Below are positions 1-7,345 of a stretch of 27,152 bases of DNA, piece after piece. How positions within the stretch are numbered: the stretch's first letter is position 1; each line of letters begins with the position of its first letter. The translations under genes and the position numbers were made by a program. The notes under the pieces are model-generated. The model was given only the letters and a program-made list of their open reading frames with translations. It ran no database searches and was not told where the DNA came from. Location of the stretch: the NCBI GenBank assembly GCA_965365655.1, contig CBDUCN010000022.1, forward strand, positions 1-27,152, read 5' to 3'. Source of the DNA: JBFHNV01 sp965365655 (GTDB lineage Bacteria; Pseudomonadota; Gammaproteobacteria; HK1).

Positions 1-606
1 GAGGATGACGTCCGGCGCCTCGCGCAGCGAGGCCTTCAGGGCGCGCGCGTAGGACATCGTGTCCACGCCCACCTCGCGCTGGTTGACGATGCTGCGCAGG
101 TTCGGGTGATAGAACTCCACCGGATCCTCGATGGTGAGGATGTGCCCCGCGGAGTTCGCGTTGCGATGATTGACCATCGCCGCGAGGGTGGTGGACTTGC
201 CCGAGCCGGTGGCGCCGACCATCAGCAGGAGGCCGCGCTTGGACATGACCATCTCCGCGAGGATATCGGGAAGCTTCAGCTCCTCCATGGTCGGGATCTT
301 GGACGGGATCAGACGCAGCACCATCGCCACGCGCCCGCGCTGGCGGAACACGTTGACGCGAAAGCGCGCGCTGGCGTCGGGGAGCGCGATCGCGAAGTCG
401 CACTCGTTGGTCTCCTCGAACTCCGCCTTCTGGCGGTCGTTCATGACCCCGTAGGCCGCGGCCTCGCTCAGCTCCGGAGTGAGCTCGTTCTTGCCGACCG
501 AGACGGCCTTGCCCTCGAGCTTGAGCTTCACCGGCGAGTCCGCGGTGAAGAACAGGTCGGACGCGTTCTTCTCGACCATCAGCTTGAGATACGGCTGGAT
601 GTCCAT
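1..606 (-). CDS. PilT/PilU-family type IV pilus retraction ATPase, third paralog (partial, 3' end outside window)
   Basis: Only the first 202 residues are present; the reading frame runs off the window edge just after the start of the Walker B segment (APDVIL). It is a hexameric AAA-type motor ATPase of the PilT family, which powers pilus retraction at the inner-membrane base. Visible features are the N-terminal PAS-like domain with the family opening (ASDLFF near residue 16), Walker A GATGSGKST at 131-139, and the Asp box HILTIEDPVEF at about 155-165. ATG at 604-606 is preceded by AGGAG at good spacing. It lies downstream of pilT and pilU on the same strand, separated from pilU by 305 bases. 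It is similar to both: PilU-like in VGATGSGKST and NECDFAI, PilT-like in IVNQREVG. I cannot assign it to PilU2 or PilT2. The family assignment is firm; the specific role is not. Confidence 0.9.
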   Translation of the reverse strand, partial: MDIQPYLKLMVEKNASDLFFTADSPVKLKLEGKAVSVGKNELTPELSEAAAYGVMNDRQKAEFEETNECDFAIALPDASARFRVNVFRQRGRVAMVLRLIPSKIPTMEELKLPDILAEMVMSKRGLLLMVGATGSGKSTTLAAMVNHRNANSAGHILTIEDPVEFYHPNLRSIVNQREVGVDTMSYARALKASLREAPDVIL

Positions 607-911
607 CGATGCTCCTGTGTGCGCGACCCGCAGCCCGCGCGTTGCCCCCGTGGCCCACCCCGTTCCCGCCGGGCCGCGCCAGCGCGAACGCGCGCCGCAT
701 CCCGGACCGAGGCGCACTCCACGCACCCGGCCCCCGTCCACGATCGGCGGATCGCGCCGGGGCGCGCGTCTACCGGGACGGGGCCGCGGTCCTGCCGCCC
801 GCCGCGCGCGCGGCCCGCCGGCCCCGTGCCGGCCCGCCGCGCCTGCCGGTCGTCTGGGACCGCCGCGGGCCGGGCTGTACGGCACCGTGCGCCACGACCG
901 CGCACGACGCC
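607..911. other. 305-base GC-rich intergenic stretch, no convincing gene
   Basis: This stretch lies between pilU and the third PilT-like gene. Open frames here translate to Arg/Gly/Ala/Pro-rich sequence with no recognisable domain and overlap one another, as expected in GC-rich DNA without stops. An inverted repeat with perfect 8-base arms (829-836 and 866-873) encloses a second 5-base stem (847-851/858-862). It could act as a terminator or mRNA-stabilising structure after pilU, but no T run follows on the minus strand. No clear promoter was seen. Confidence 0.5.
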
Positions 912-2081
912 TCAGCGAAGCAGGCTGGACTTCTCCTCGTCGCTCTCCTCGAGGGCGAGGTGATCCAGGCCGTCCATCGAGTCCTTGTCCTTCGCGGCCT
1001 TGCCCTCGAGCTTGATGCGCAGCCTCAGCTCGTTCTGCGAGTCGGCGTTTCGCATCGCGTCCTCGAAGGTGATCAGGTCTTCCTCGTAGAGGTCGAACAG
1101 CGCCTGGTCGAAGGTCTGCATGCCCAGCTCCTTCGACTTCTTCATGATGCTCTTGATCTCCTGCACCTCGCCCTTGAGGATCAGGTCCTTGATCAGCGGC
1201 GAGTTCAGCATGATCTCGATCGCCGCGACCCGCCCCGAGCCCTCGCGCCTCTTCAGCAGGCGCTGCGAGATCACCGCGCGCAGGTTCGCCGAGAGATCCA
1301 TCAGGAGCTGCTGTTTCCGCTCCTCGGGAAAGAAGTTGATGATGCGGTCCAGCGCCTGGTTGGCGTTGTTCGCATGCAGCGTGGCCAGCGCGAGGTGGCC
1401 GGTCTCCGCGAACTGGATGCCGTACTCCATCGTGTCGCGGTCACGGATCTCGCCGAGCAGGATGACGTCCGGCGCCTGGCGCAGCGTGTTCTTCAGCGCC
1501 GCCCCCCAGCTCTCCGTATCGACGCCGATCTCGCGCTGCATGATCACGCAGCCCTTGTGGGGGTGCACGTACTCGATCGGATCCTCGAGCGTGATGATGT
1601 GGCCGTAGCTGTTGCGGTTGCGGTAGTCGATCATCGCCGCGAGGCTGGTCGACTTGCCCGAGCCGGTGCCGCCCACCATGATCACCAGGCCGTTCTTGGC
1701 CATGATCACGTCCTTCAGCACCTCCGGCAGCCCGAGCTTGTCGATGTCCGGCACGTCGGTGGTGATCGTACGCGCCACGAGCCCCGGGTAGCCCTGCTGC
1801 ACGTAGGCGTTGCAGCGGAAGCGCCCGACGCCCGGAGGCGCCACCGCGAAGTTGCACTCCTTCGTCGCCTCGAACTCCTTGAGCTGGCGATCGTTCATGA
1901 TGCAGTAGGTCAGCGCCTTCGCGTTCTCGGCATTCAACGCCTGCTTCGACACGGGCGTCATCTTGCCGTCGATCTTCATCGCGGGCGGGAAGCCCACGGT
2001 GATGAACAGGTCCGACGCCTTCTTCTGGGCCATGAGCTTCAGCAGGTCCAGCATGAACTTGATGGCTTGATCTCTTTCCAT
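912..2081 (-). CDS. pilU: Type IV pilus retraction ATPase PilU
   Basis: 389 residues, close to the usual PilU length. PilU is the accessory retraction ATPase that works with PilT at the base of the type IV pilus in the cytoplasm. Seen in the protein: N-terminal ASDLFIT, Walker A GGTGSGKST (137-145), Asp box HIITLEDPIEYVH (161-173), Walker B PDVILLGEIRD (204-214) and His box ETGHLALATLHANNA (226-240). PilU-type wording such as NANQALDRIINFFP and the C-terminal GMQTFDQALFDLY and DSQNELRLRIKL separate it from PilT. The C-terminal tail after residue 360 is acidic and variable. The start ATG at 2079-2081 has GGGGAG seven bases upstream. It lies 40 bases downstream of pilT and is presumably cotranscribed with it. 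Confidence 0.95.
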   Translation of the reverse strand: MERDQAIKFMLDLLKLMAQKKASDLFITVGFPPAMKIDGKMTPVSKQALNAENAKALTYCIMNDRQLKEFEATKECNFAVAPPGVGRFRCNAYVQQGYPGLVARTITTDVPDIDKLGLPEVLKDVIMAKNGLVIMVGGTGSGKSTSLAAMIDYRNRNSYGHIITLEDPIEYVHPHKGCVIMQREIGVDTESWGAALKNTLRQAPDVILLGEIRDRDTMEYGIQFAETGHLALATLHANNANQALDRIINFFPEERKQQLLMDLSANLRAVISQRLLKRREGSGRVAAIEIMLNSPLIKDLILKGEVQEIKSIMKKSKELGMQTFDQALFDLYEEDLITFEDAMRNADSQNELRLRIKLEGKAAKDKDSMDGLDHLALEESDEEKSSLLR

Positions 2082-2121
2082 GACTCGTCTCCCCGGGGCA
2101 TGCCCCTGGTTGCGGACCGCT

Positions 2122-3159
2122 TTACTGGATGGAATCCTTGTTCGCGGCCTTGGTCATCGCCGCCTGGCGCGACACCAGCCCCTCGCGCACCAGGCGCTGG
2201 AGATCCTGATCGAGGGTCTTCATGCCGTACTGCTGCCCCGTCTGGATGGCGGAATACATCTGCGCGATCTTGTTCTCGCGGATCAGGTTACGGATGGCAG
2301 GGGTGCCGATCATGATCTCGTGGGCGGCGACCCGCCCGCCGCCCTGCTTCTTCAGCAGGGTCTGCGAGATCACCGCCTTCAGCGACTCCGAGAGCATCGC
2401 GCGCACCATGTCCTTCTCGTCGGCCGGGAACACGTCGACCACGCGGTCGATGGTCTTCGCCGCCGAGCTCGTGTGCAGGGTGCCGAACACGAGGTGGCCC
2501 GTCTCCGCCGCGGACAGCGCGAGACGGATGGTCTCCAGGTCGCGCATCTCGCCGACCAGGATGGTGTCCGGGTCCTCGCGCAGCGCCGAGCGCAGCGCCT
2601 CGTTGAAGCCCAGCGTGTCGCGATGCACCTCGCGCTGGTTGACGAGGCACTTCTTGGACTCGTGCACGAACTCGATGGGGTCCTCGACGGTGAGGATGTG
2701 CCCGTACTCTGTGTTGTTCTTGTGGTCCACCATCGCGGCCAGCGTGGTCGACTTGCCGGAGCCCGTGGGGCCGGTGACCAGCACCACGCCGCGCGGCGTC
2801 TGCGAGATCTCCTTGAAGATCTCGGGCGCCTTCAGGTCCTCCAGCGACAGGATGGTCGACGGGATGGTCCGGAACACCGCGCCGGAGCCGCGGTTGTGGT
2901 TGAACGCGTTGACGCGGAAGCGCGCGAGGCCGGGCACCTCGAAGGAGAAGTCGGTCTCCAGGAACTCCTCGTAGTCCTTGCGCTGCTTGTCGTTCATGAT
3001 GTCGTACACGAGGTCGTGCACGGTCTTGTGGTCGAGCGAGGGCACGTTGATGCGCCGGACGTCGCCGTCCACACGGATCATGGGGGGCAGGCCCGCCGAG
3101 AGGTGCAGGTCCGATGCGCCGTTCTTGACGCCAAAGGCGAGCAGTTCTCCGATGTCCAT
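2122..3159 (-). CDS. pilT: Type IV pilus retraction motor ATPase PilT
   Basis: 345 residues, the normal PilT size. It hydrolyses ATP to depolymerise pili, driving twitching motility and DNA uptake. Visible motifs: ASDLHLSAGLPPMIRVDG at the N-terminus, Walker A GPTGSGKST (130-138), Asp box HILTVEDPIEFVH, Walker B DPDTILVGEMRD (196-207), His box ETGHLVFGTLHTSSA, and the PilT-specific AIRNLIRE motif (288-295) needed for retraction in studied PilT proteins. A longer open frame extends upstream over the antisense of yggS. I start at the ATG at 3157-3159 because the protein then begins exactly like known PilT and GAGGA lies seven bases upstream. It is the first gene of a pilT-pilU(-third paralog) run, divergent from yggS. 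Confidence 0.97.
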   Translation of the reverse strand: MDIGELLAFGVKNGASDLHLSAGLPPMIRVDGDVRRINVPSLDHKTVHDLVYDIMNDKQRKDYEEFLETDFSFEVPGLARFRVNAFNHNRGSGAVFRTIPSTILSLEDLKAPEIFKEISQTPRGVVLVTGPTGSGKSTTLAAMVDHKNNTEYGHILTVEDPIEFVHESKKCLVNQREVHRDTLGFNEALRSALREDPDTILVGEMRDLETIRLALSAAETGHLVFGTLHTSSAAKTIDRVVDVFPADEKDMVRAMLSESLKAVISQTLLKKQGGGRVAAHEIMIGTPAIRNLIRENKIAQMYSAIQTGQQYGMKTLDQDLQRLVREGLVSRQAAMTKAANKDSIQ

Positions 3160-3233
3160 CGAGCAATCCTCGGGGTGGCTTCGCGTCGCTTCAGGAGGGA
3201 GCGGGCGCGGGCGCGCCGCATCGACGCCGAAAA

Positions 3234-3262
3234 AGTATAGTCGAGGGCGTCGGGGTGACCAA
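3234..3262 (-). promoter_or_regulatory. Candidate sigma70-type promoter for pilT
   Basis: On the minus strand, TTGGTC (3257-3262) is followed after exactly 17 bases by TATACT (3234-3239), a 5/6 match to the -10 consensus. Transcription would start near 3227, leaving a leader of about 68 bases before pilT. It sits in the 171-base divergent pilT/yggS region, one of the few A/T-containing spots there. Inference from sequence only. Confidence 0.6.
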
Positions 3263-3330
3263 CGCCGGTCCCGCGGCCGAACGCGGAACCCGATCACACC
3301 TTCGCCACCTGCCCGCCCGCACCGTGTGCC

Positions 3331-4032
3331 ATGACTGACGTCGCCAGCCGCCTCGCCGCCGTCAACGAGCGCATCCGCGCACTCGAGGCGCGCTACGGGC
3401 GCGCGCCGGGCAGCGTGCGCCTGCTCGCGGTGAGCAAGACCAAGCCGGCCGAGGACGTGGCCACGGCCTTCGCTGCGGGCCAGAAGGCCTTCGGCGAGAA
3501 CCACCTGCAGGACGCGCTGGGCAAGCTGGACCACCCGTTGCTGGCGGGTCTCGACCTGGAGTGGCACTTCATCGGCCCGCTGCAATCGAACAAGACGCGC
3601 CCGGTCGCCGAGCGCTTCCAGTGGGTGCACAGCCTGGACCGCGTGAAGATCGCCCGCCGGCTCGACGAGCAGCGACCGCCCGCGCTGGGGCCGCTGGACG
3701 TCTGCATCCAGGTCAACATCAGTGCAGAGGCCAGCAAGGCAGGCGTGACCGAGGCCGAGCTCCCGGCGCTCGCGGACGCGGTGGCCGGCTTCGAACGGCT
3801 GCGGCTGCGCGGGCTGATGGCCATTCCGGCGCCGGCCGCGGATCTCGAGGCCCAGCGCGCGCCGTTCCGACGCCTGTGCGAAGCGGCCCGGCGCCTGCGC
3901 GACGCGGGCCACGCCGTGGACACCCTGTCCATGGGCATGACGGACGACATGGAGGCCGCGATCGCCGAGGGCAGCACCCTGGTGCGCATCGGAACCGCGA
4001 TCTTCGGCCCTCGGCCGACGCCCGGCGTCTGA
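3331..4032 (+). CDS. yggS: YggS/PROSC family pyridoxal-5'-phosphate homeostasis protein
   Basis: 233 residues, matching the YggS family. These single-domain TIM-barrel proteins bind PLP and buffer the free cofactor; no catalytic reaction is established. The PLP lysine is K36 in LLAVSKTKP. Other family signatures are AFGENHLQ, WHFIGPLQSNK (78-88), VNISAEASKAG, GLMAIP and the phosphate-binding SMGMTDDMEAAI near 200 (the usual form is MSDDM). The ATG has only a weak ribosome-binding site. It is divergent from pilT; proC and yggT follow downstream on the same strand, as in many gammaproteobacteria, but here a minus-strand Sel1/SPOR gene is inserted between yggS and proC, so cotranscription with proC is unlikely. 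Confidence 0.95.
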   Translation: MTDVASRLAAVNERIRALEARYGRAPGSVRLLAVSKTKPAEDVATAFAAGQKAFGENHLQDALGKLDHPLLAGLDLEWHFIGPLQSNKTRPVAERFQWVHSLDRVKIARRLDEQRPPALGPLDVCIQVNISAEASKAGVTEAELPALADAVAGFERLRLRGLMAIPAPAADLEAQRAPFRRLCEAARRLRDAGHAVDTLSMGMTDDMEAAIAEGSTLVRIGTAIFGPRPTPGV

Positions 4033-4132
4033 GCCTGCGCTGCCCGCGATCGGGCGGCGCATGGGCAGCCCGCGGTGCGGCCGCGCTCAGAGCTCGTGGA
4101 TGCTTCGCGCGCGGTCGCGAGATGCCGACCGG

Positions 4133-4189
4133 GCGTGGCCGGCTGCGGCGGCGCGGGTGCACGAAATCGCGCGCGCAGCCCGGCCACGC
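4133..4189. repeat. Long inverted repeat between convergent yggS and Sel1/SPOR genes
   Basis: The left arm 4133-4147 pairs with 4174-4189: 15 base pairs with one bulged C and a loop of about 26 bases. It lies in the 241-base convergent gap (4033-4273). A bidirectional transcription stop or RNA-stabilising hairpin would fit, but there is no flanking T run. Nothing else was seen in this gap. Confidence 0.45.
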
Positions 4190-4273
4190 AGGCGTCCATG
4201 TGATTGCCCGGGTGGTCCCCGCAACGCCGACGTCGAGGCCGTGTCGCCGCAGGCGCGGGAAGGACTCGCGCGC

Positions 4274-5425
4274 TCAGTCCATCTCGTCGTGGATCCGTCC
4301 CAGCTTGCGGATCCACGGCTTGATGCGGCGCAGCCGCTGCGGAAGCGCGGCCACCGCATCCTCGGCGGCCGCGTAGCTCGGATACTCGCCGCGCACCACC
4401 GAGAACCACCTCCGGCCACGCTTCGTGGAACGGTAGATGCCGCGGGCCTCGTCGCCGGGCAACGCGTCCAGGAAACGCGTCGCGTCCTGCAGCGAGGTGA
4501 AGCTCGCGAGCTGCACCGTGAAGTGCTCCGCATCCAGGCCGGCCACCCAGCCGCCGACCCCGTCCGCCGTCCCGGGCTCCGGCGCCGGGGCGCCGCGCAC
4601 CGGCTCCGGCTCGTCTGCGGACGACGCCGCGGGCACCCCGGCGGCGACGCCCGCCGGCGACTCGTCCGCGGCGGCCGACGGCTCGCGGTCCGGCACGGCC
4701 TCGTCAGCCGGTTGCGCGCGATCCGTCGCGGGCGCCTGCAGACGCCGTTGCAGCGCCGCGTAGCGTGCCGCCGCCGGCTCGAAGCCCTGCTCCGCCGCAC
4801 GCTGGTACCAGGCCAGCGCCTGCTGGCCGTCCAGGCGCACCCCTCGGCCGTGCTCGTAGAGCACGCCCAGGTTGTACTGGGCCCGCGCCAGCCCGCGCTC
4901 GGCCGCGCGCTCCAGCCAGGCCGCGGCGCGGCCCTCGTCCCGGCCCACGCCGCGCCCGGTGCCGTAGAGGGTGCCCAGGTTGAACTGCGCCTCCGCGAGG
5001 CCCTGGTCCGCGGCCCGTCGATACCAGCGCGCGGCCTCGGCGAGGTCCGGCTTCACGCCGCGTCCGCTCGCGTACATGATTCCGAGGTTGTACTGCGCCT
5101 CCGCGAGGCCGGCCTCCGCGGCCCTGCGGAACCAGCGCACGGCCTCGCTGTCGTCGCGCAGTCCGCCGCGCCCGGACGCGTAGCGCGAGCCGAGCAGGAA
5201 CGCGGCGCGCTTGTCACCCTGCTCCGCCATCGAGAGCAGGCTCTGCAGGTCGAACATCGTGCCCGCGGACGGATACACCGGCGCCTCGGGCGCGGCAGCC
5301 CATGCCGGCGACGCCGCGCCCGAGAGCGCGAGAGCGGCGAGGACGTGCGCCGCGGCGCGCCGGTGGCGGCGGCGGGTCGCGGCGCGCGCTGGTACCCGAA
5401 CGGGCTGCGTCATGTCTACGTGCAT
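4274..5425 (-). CDS. Exported Sel1-repeat (SLR) protein with C-terminal SPOR domain
   Basis: 383 residues from the ATG at 5423-5425; an ATG four codons in (5413) and an upstream GTG (5458) are alternatives. A basic n-region (RRRHRR) and hydrophobic stretch end at AWA/A near residue 43, suggesting a cleaved signal peptide. Residues ~60-220 hold four to five Sel1-type TPR-like repeats (pattern A-x-x-NLGxxYxxGRGV...A..WxxRAAExG). A Pro/Ala/Asp-rich linker follows (~225-295), then a SPOR domain (~300-375, HFTVQLASFTSLQDATRFLD and a RRWFSVVRGEY strand). SPOR domains bind denuded peptidoglycan at division septa, so a periplasmic scaffold at the septum is inferred. No enzymatic motif was seen. It is transcribed against yggS and proC. 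Domain calls are firm; the cellular role is unknown. Confidence 0.85.
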   Translation of the reverse strand: MHVDMTQPVRVPARAATRRRHRRAAAHVLAALALSGAASPAWAAAPEAPVYPSAGTMFDLQSLLSMAEQGDKRAAFLLGSRYASGRGGLRDDSEAVRWFRRAAEAGLAEAQYNLGIMYASGRGVKPDLAEAARWYRRAADQGLAEAQFNLGTLYGTGRGVGRDEGRAAAWLERAAERGLARAQYNLGVLYEHGRGVRLDGQQALAWYQRAAEQGFEPAAARYAALQRRLQAPATDRAQPADEAVPDREPSAAADESPAGVAAGVPAASSADEPEPVRGAPAPEPGTADGVGGWVAGLDAEHFTVQLASFTSLQDATRFLDALPGDEARGIYRSTKRGRRWFSVVRGEYPSYAAAEDAVAALPQRLRRIKPWIRKLGRIHDEMD

Positions 5426-5490
5426 GTCCCTGGTCACGCGCCCGCAAGATGTTCGCACAGGCTCTGCCGGCCGCTACAGGGGCGGGCCGG

Positions 5491-5519
5491 TTTCGGCGCC
5501 GGCGCGGATCTCCCATAAT
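5491..5519 (+). promoter_or_regulatory. Candidate promoter upstream of proC
   Basis: TTTCGG (5491-5496), a 17-base spacer, then CATAAT (5514-5519), a 5/6 match to the -10 consensus. The -35 element is poor. The predicted start near 5526 gives a ~26-base leader before proC. It would drive proC-yggT-yggU. Confidence 0.4.
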
Positions 5520-5551
5520 GCCGCCCGGCCCCGTCTGCTGAGCCACATCCC

Positions 5552-6379
5552 ATGGACGCCCCCACCATCGCCTTCATCGGCGGCGGCAACATGGCCGCCA
5601 GCCTCATCGGCGGCCTGATCGCCCACGGCCATCCCGCCGACGGCATCTGGGTCACCGATCCGGACGTGGAGCGGCTGCGCCACTGCCAGGAGCGCTTCGC
5701 GGTGTGCACCACCGGCGACAACGCCCACGCCACGGCGCGCGCGGACACCGTCGTGCTGGCCGTGAAGCCGCAGGTCATGCGCACGGTCACCGAGGCGCTC
5801 GCGGACGCGGTGCGCGAGAAGAGCCCGCTGGTGGTGTCCATCGCGGCCGGAGTGCTCGAGGCGGACATCGCCCGCTGGCTCGGCGGAAAGCCGGCGATCG
5901 TGCGCTGCATGCCGAACACGCCGGCGCTGCTGGGCGCCGGCGCCACCGGCCTGTACGCGAACGCCCAGGTCAGCGCGACCCAGCGCAGCGCAGCGGAGCA
6001 GATCATGCGCGCCGCGGGAGTCACGCTGTGGGTGGAGGACGAGGCGCAGCTCGACGCCGTCACCGCGGTCTCCGGCAGCGGTCCGGCCTACTTCTTCCTG
6101 CTCATGGAGCTGATGGAGAAGGTGGGCGCCGAGCTGGGCCTGGACCCGGCCGCCGCGCGCACGCTCACCCTGCACACGGCCCTCGGCGCGGCACGCATGG
6201 CGCTCGAGGCGGGAGAGGCGCCGGCCACGCTGCGCCAGCGCGTGACCTCCCCCAACGGCACCACCCACGCGGCCGTCACCAGCTTCCTGGACGGCGGCCT
6301 CGAGGACCGGGTGCGCGACGCCCTCACCGCCGCCCGCGACCGCGCCGCGGAGCTCGGCCGGGAGCTGGGAAACGCCTGA
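5552..6379 (+). CDS. proC: Pyrroline-5-carboxylate reductase
   Basis: 275 residues, typical of ProC. It reduces 1-pyrroline-5-carboxylate to L-proline with NAD(P)H, the last step of proline synthesis, in the cytosol. Seen: N-terminal Rossmann glycine-rich loop IAFIGGGNMAASLIGGL (from residue 7), the VLAVKPQVM segment, RCMPNTPALLGAG, and the C-terminal dimerisation/active-site signature AVSGSGPAYFFLLMELM, followed by LRQRVTSPNGTTHAAV. The ATG follows a plausible short leader. Its TGA overlaps the ATG of yggT by one base (TGATG at 6377-6381), implying translational coupling. Confidence 0.97.
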   Translation: MDAPTIAFIGGGNMAASLIGGLIAHGHPADGIWVTDPDVERLRHCQERFAVCTTGDNAHATARADTVVLAVKPQVMRTVTEALADAVREKSPLVVSIAAGVLEADIARWLGGKPAIVRCMPNTPALLGAGATGLYANAQVSATQRSAAEQIMRAAGVTLWVEDEAQLDAVTAVSGSGPAYFFLLMELMEKVGAELGLDPAAARTLTLHTALGAARMALEAGEAPATLRQRVTSPNGTTHAAVTSFLDGGLEDRVRDALTAARDRAAELGRELGNA

Positions 6380-6954
6380 TGGGCGGTCCCTACGTCGGCA
6401 ACGCAGCCACCTTCGTGCTGCAGACGGTGTTCGGCCTCTACATCCTGATCGTGATGCTGCGCTTCCTGCTGCAGCTGGTGCGCGCCGACTTCTACAACCC
6501 GCTGTCGCAGTTCATCGTCAAGGCGACGCAGCCGCCGCTGCGGCCGCTGCGCCGGGTGATCCCGGGCCTCGCCGGAGTGGATCTGTCCACCGTGGTGCTG
6601 ATGCTCGCGCTGCAGATGCTCGAGCTGTGGCTGGTGCTGATGGTGCTCGGGCGCGATGCCGCGCTCGCGGGCCTCGTCGTGCTCGCCGTCGCACGTCTGC
6701 TCGAGCTGGCGATCTACGTGTTCATGTTCTCCATCATCGCGCTCGTGATCCTGAGCTGGGTGCAGCCGCAGAGCTACAACCCGGTCTTCGGCGTGCTGAA
6801 CAGCCTGTCGGCGCCGGTGATGCGCCCGGCCCGGAGGCTGATGCCGCCGATGGGCGGCCTGGACCTGTCGCCGATCCTCGCGTTCCTGGTGCTGGGCGTG
6901 CTGCTGCGCCTGGTCGTGGCGCCGCTGGAGAACCTGGGCGCGCGGATGCTGTGA
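6379..6954 (+). CDS. yggT: YggT family integral membrane protein
   Basis: 191 residues with two YGGT repeats. Hydrophobic segments are visible around 12-32, 69-90, 94-126 and 164-181. Each repeat carries the family pattern: NPLSQFIVKATQPPLRPLRRVIPG near 40-63 in the first and NPVFGVLNSLSAPVMRPARRLMPP near 134-157 in the second. YggT proteins are inner-membrane proteins linked to osmotic tolerance in E. coli and to cell-division factors in other bacteria; no biochemical activity is established. The start is taken from the TGATG overlap with proC. Gene order proC-yggT-yggU is widely conserved. Confidence 0.92.
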   Translation: MGGPYVGNAATFVLQTVFGLYILIVMLRFLLQLVRADFYNPLSQFIVKATQPPLRPLRRVIPGLAGVDLSTVVLMLALQMLELWLVLMVLGRDAALAGLVVLAVARLLELAIYVFMFSIIALVILSWVQPQSYNPVFGVLNSLSAPVMRPARRLMPPMGGLDLSPILAFLVLGVLLRLVVAPLENLGARML

Positions 6955-6972
6955 GCGGCCGCGGATCCTGCG

Positions 6973-6999
6973 CCGCGCCCGCCGTGACGGCGGGCGCGG
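6973..6999 (+). repeat. Perfect hairpin in the yggT-yggU gap
   Basis: The 11-base arms 6973-6983 and 6989-6999 are perfect complements, with an extra G-C pair closing a 3-base loop. No T run follows, so a classic terminator is unlikely. It could protect the upstream proC-yggT message or lower expression of yggU. Confidence 0.45.
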
Positions 7000-7024
7000 G
7001 ATTCACGGTCCACGCGACCCGCCG

Positions 7025-7294
7025 GTGAGCGTCGACGCGCCGATCTACGTGGACGTGCGGGTGCACCCGCGGGCGAGCCGCGAGGGCTTCGAGCCCGGTG
7101 TCGCCGGGCGCGTGCGGGTGCGGGTGAACGCACCGCCGGTGGACGGTGCGGCCAACCGCCGGGTCACCGAGCTGGTGGCCGCGGCCTTCGGAGTCCCGCG
7201 CTCCGCGGTGCAGGTGGTCTCGGGCGCCACCCGCCGCGACAAGCGGCTGAAGGTCACCGGCGCCCGCCGGCGGCCCGAGTGGTTCCCCGGCTGA
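7025..7294 (+). CDS. yggU: YggU/DUF167 family protein
   Basis: 89 residues from a GTG start at 7025. Small alpha/beta DUF167 protein of unknown function. Visible family signatures are VRVHPRASREGF at the N-terminus, VNAPPVDGAANRRV in the middle, and VVSGATRRDKRLKV near the C-terminus. It lies 70 bases after yggT on the same strand, after the hairpin at 6973-6999. It converges on the next gene, ending 51 bases from it. The choice of GTG is supported by the fit of the protein length to the family; no strong Shine-Dalgarno sequence is visible. Confidence 0.88.
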   Translation: MSVDAPIYVDVRVHPRASREGFEPGVAGRVRVRVNAPPVDGAANRRVTELVAAAFGVPRSAVQVVSGATRRDKRLKVTGARRRPEWFPG

Positions 7295-7345
7295 CGGCGG
7301 GGCGACCGGCCGGCCCCGGGCGGAGCCGGCTCACGCGAGCGCGCG

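Noticed and set aside
579..905. 108-codon minus-strand frame in the pilU downstream gap
   Set aside because: Arg/Gly/Ala composition, no ribosome-binding site or family, and it overlaps the start of the next gene.
3160..4062. Upstream extension of the pilT frame on the minus strand
   Set aside because: It covers yggS in antisense and the divergent promoter; the ATG at 3157-3159 matches known PilT starts and has a ribosome-binding site.
4274..5458. Repetitive DNA in the Sel1 gene as a possible tandem-repeat locus
   Set aside because: The repeats are protein-level Sel1 units of ~36 residues with diverged DNA, explained by the coding sequence.
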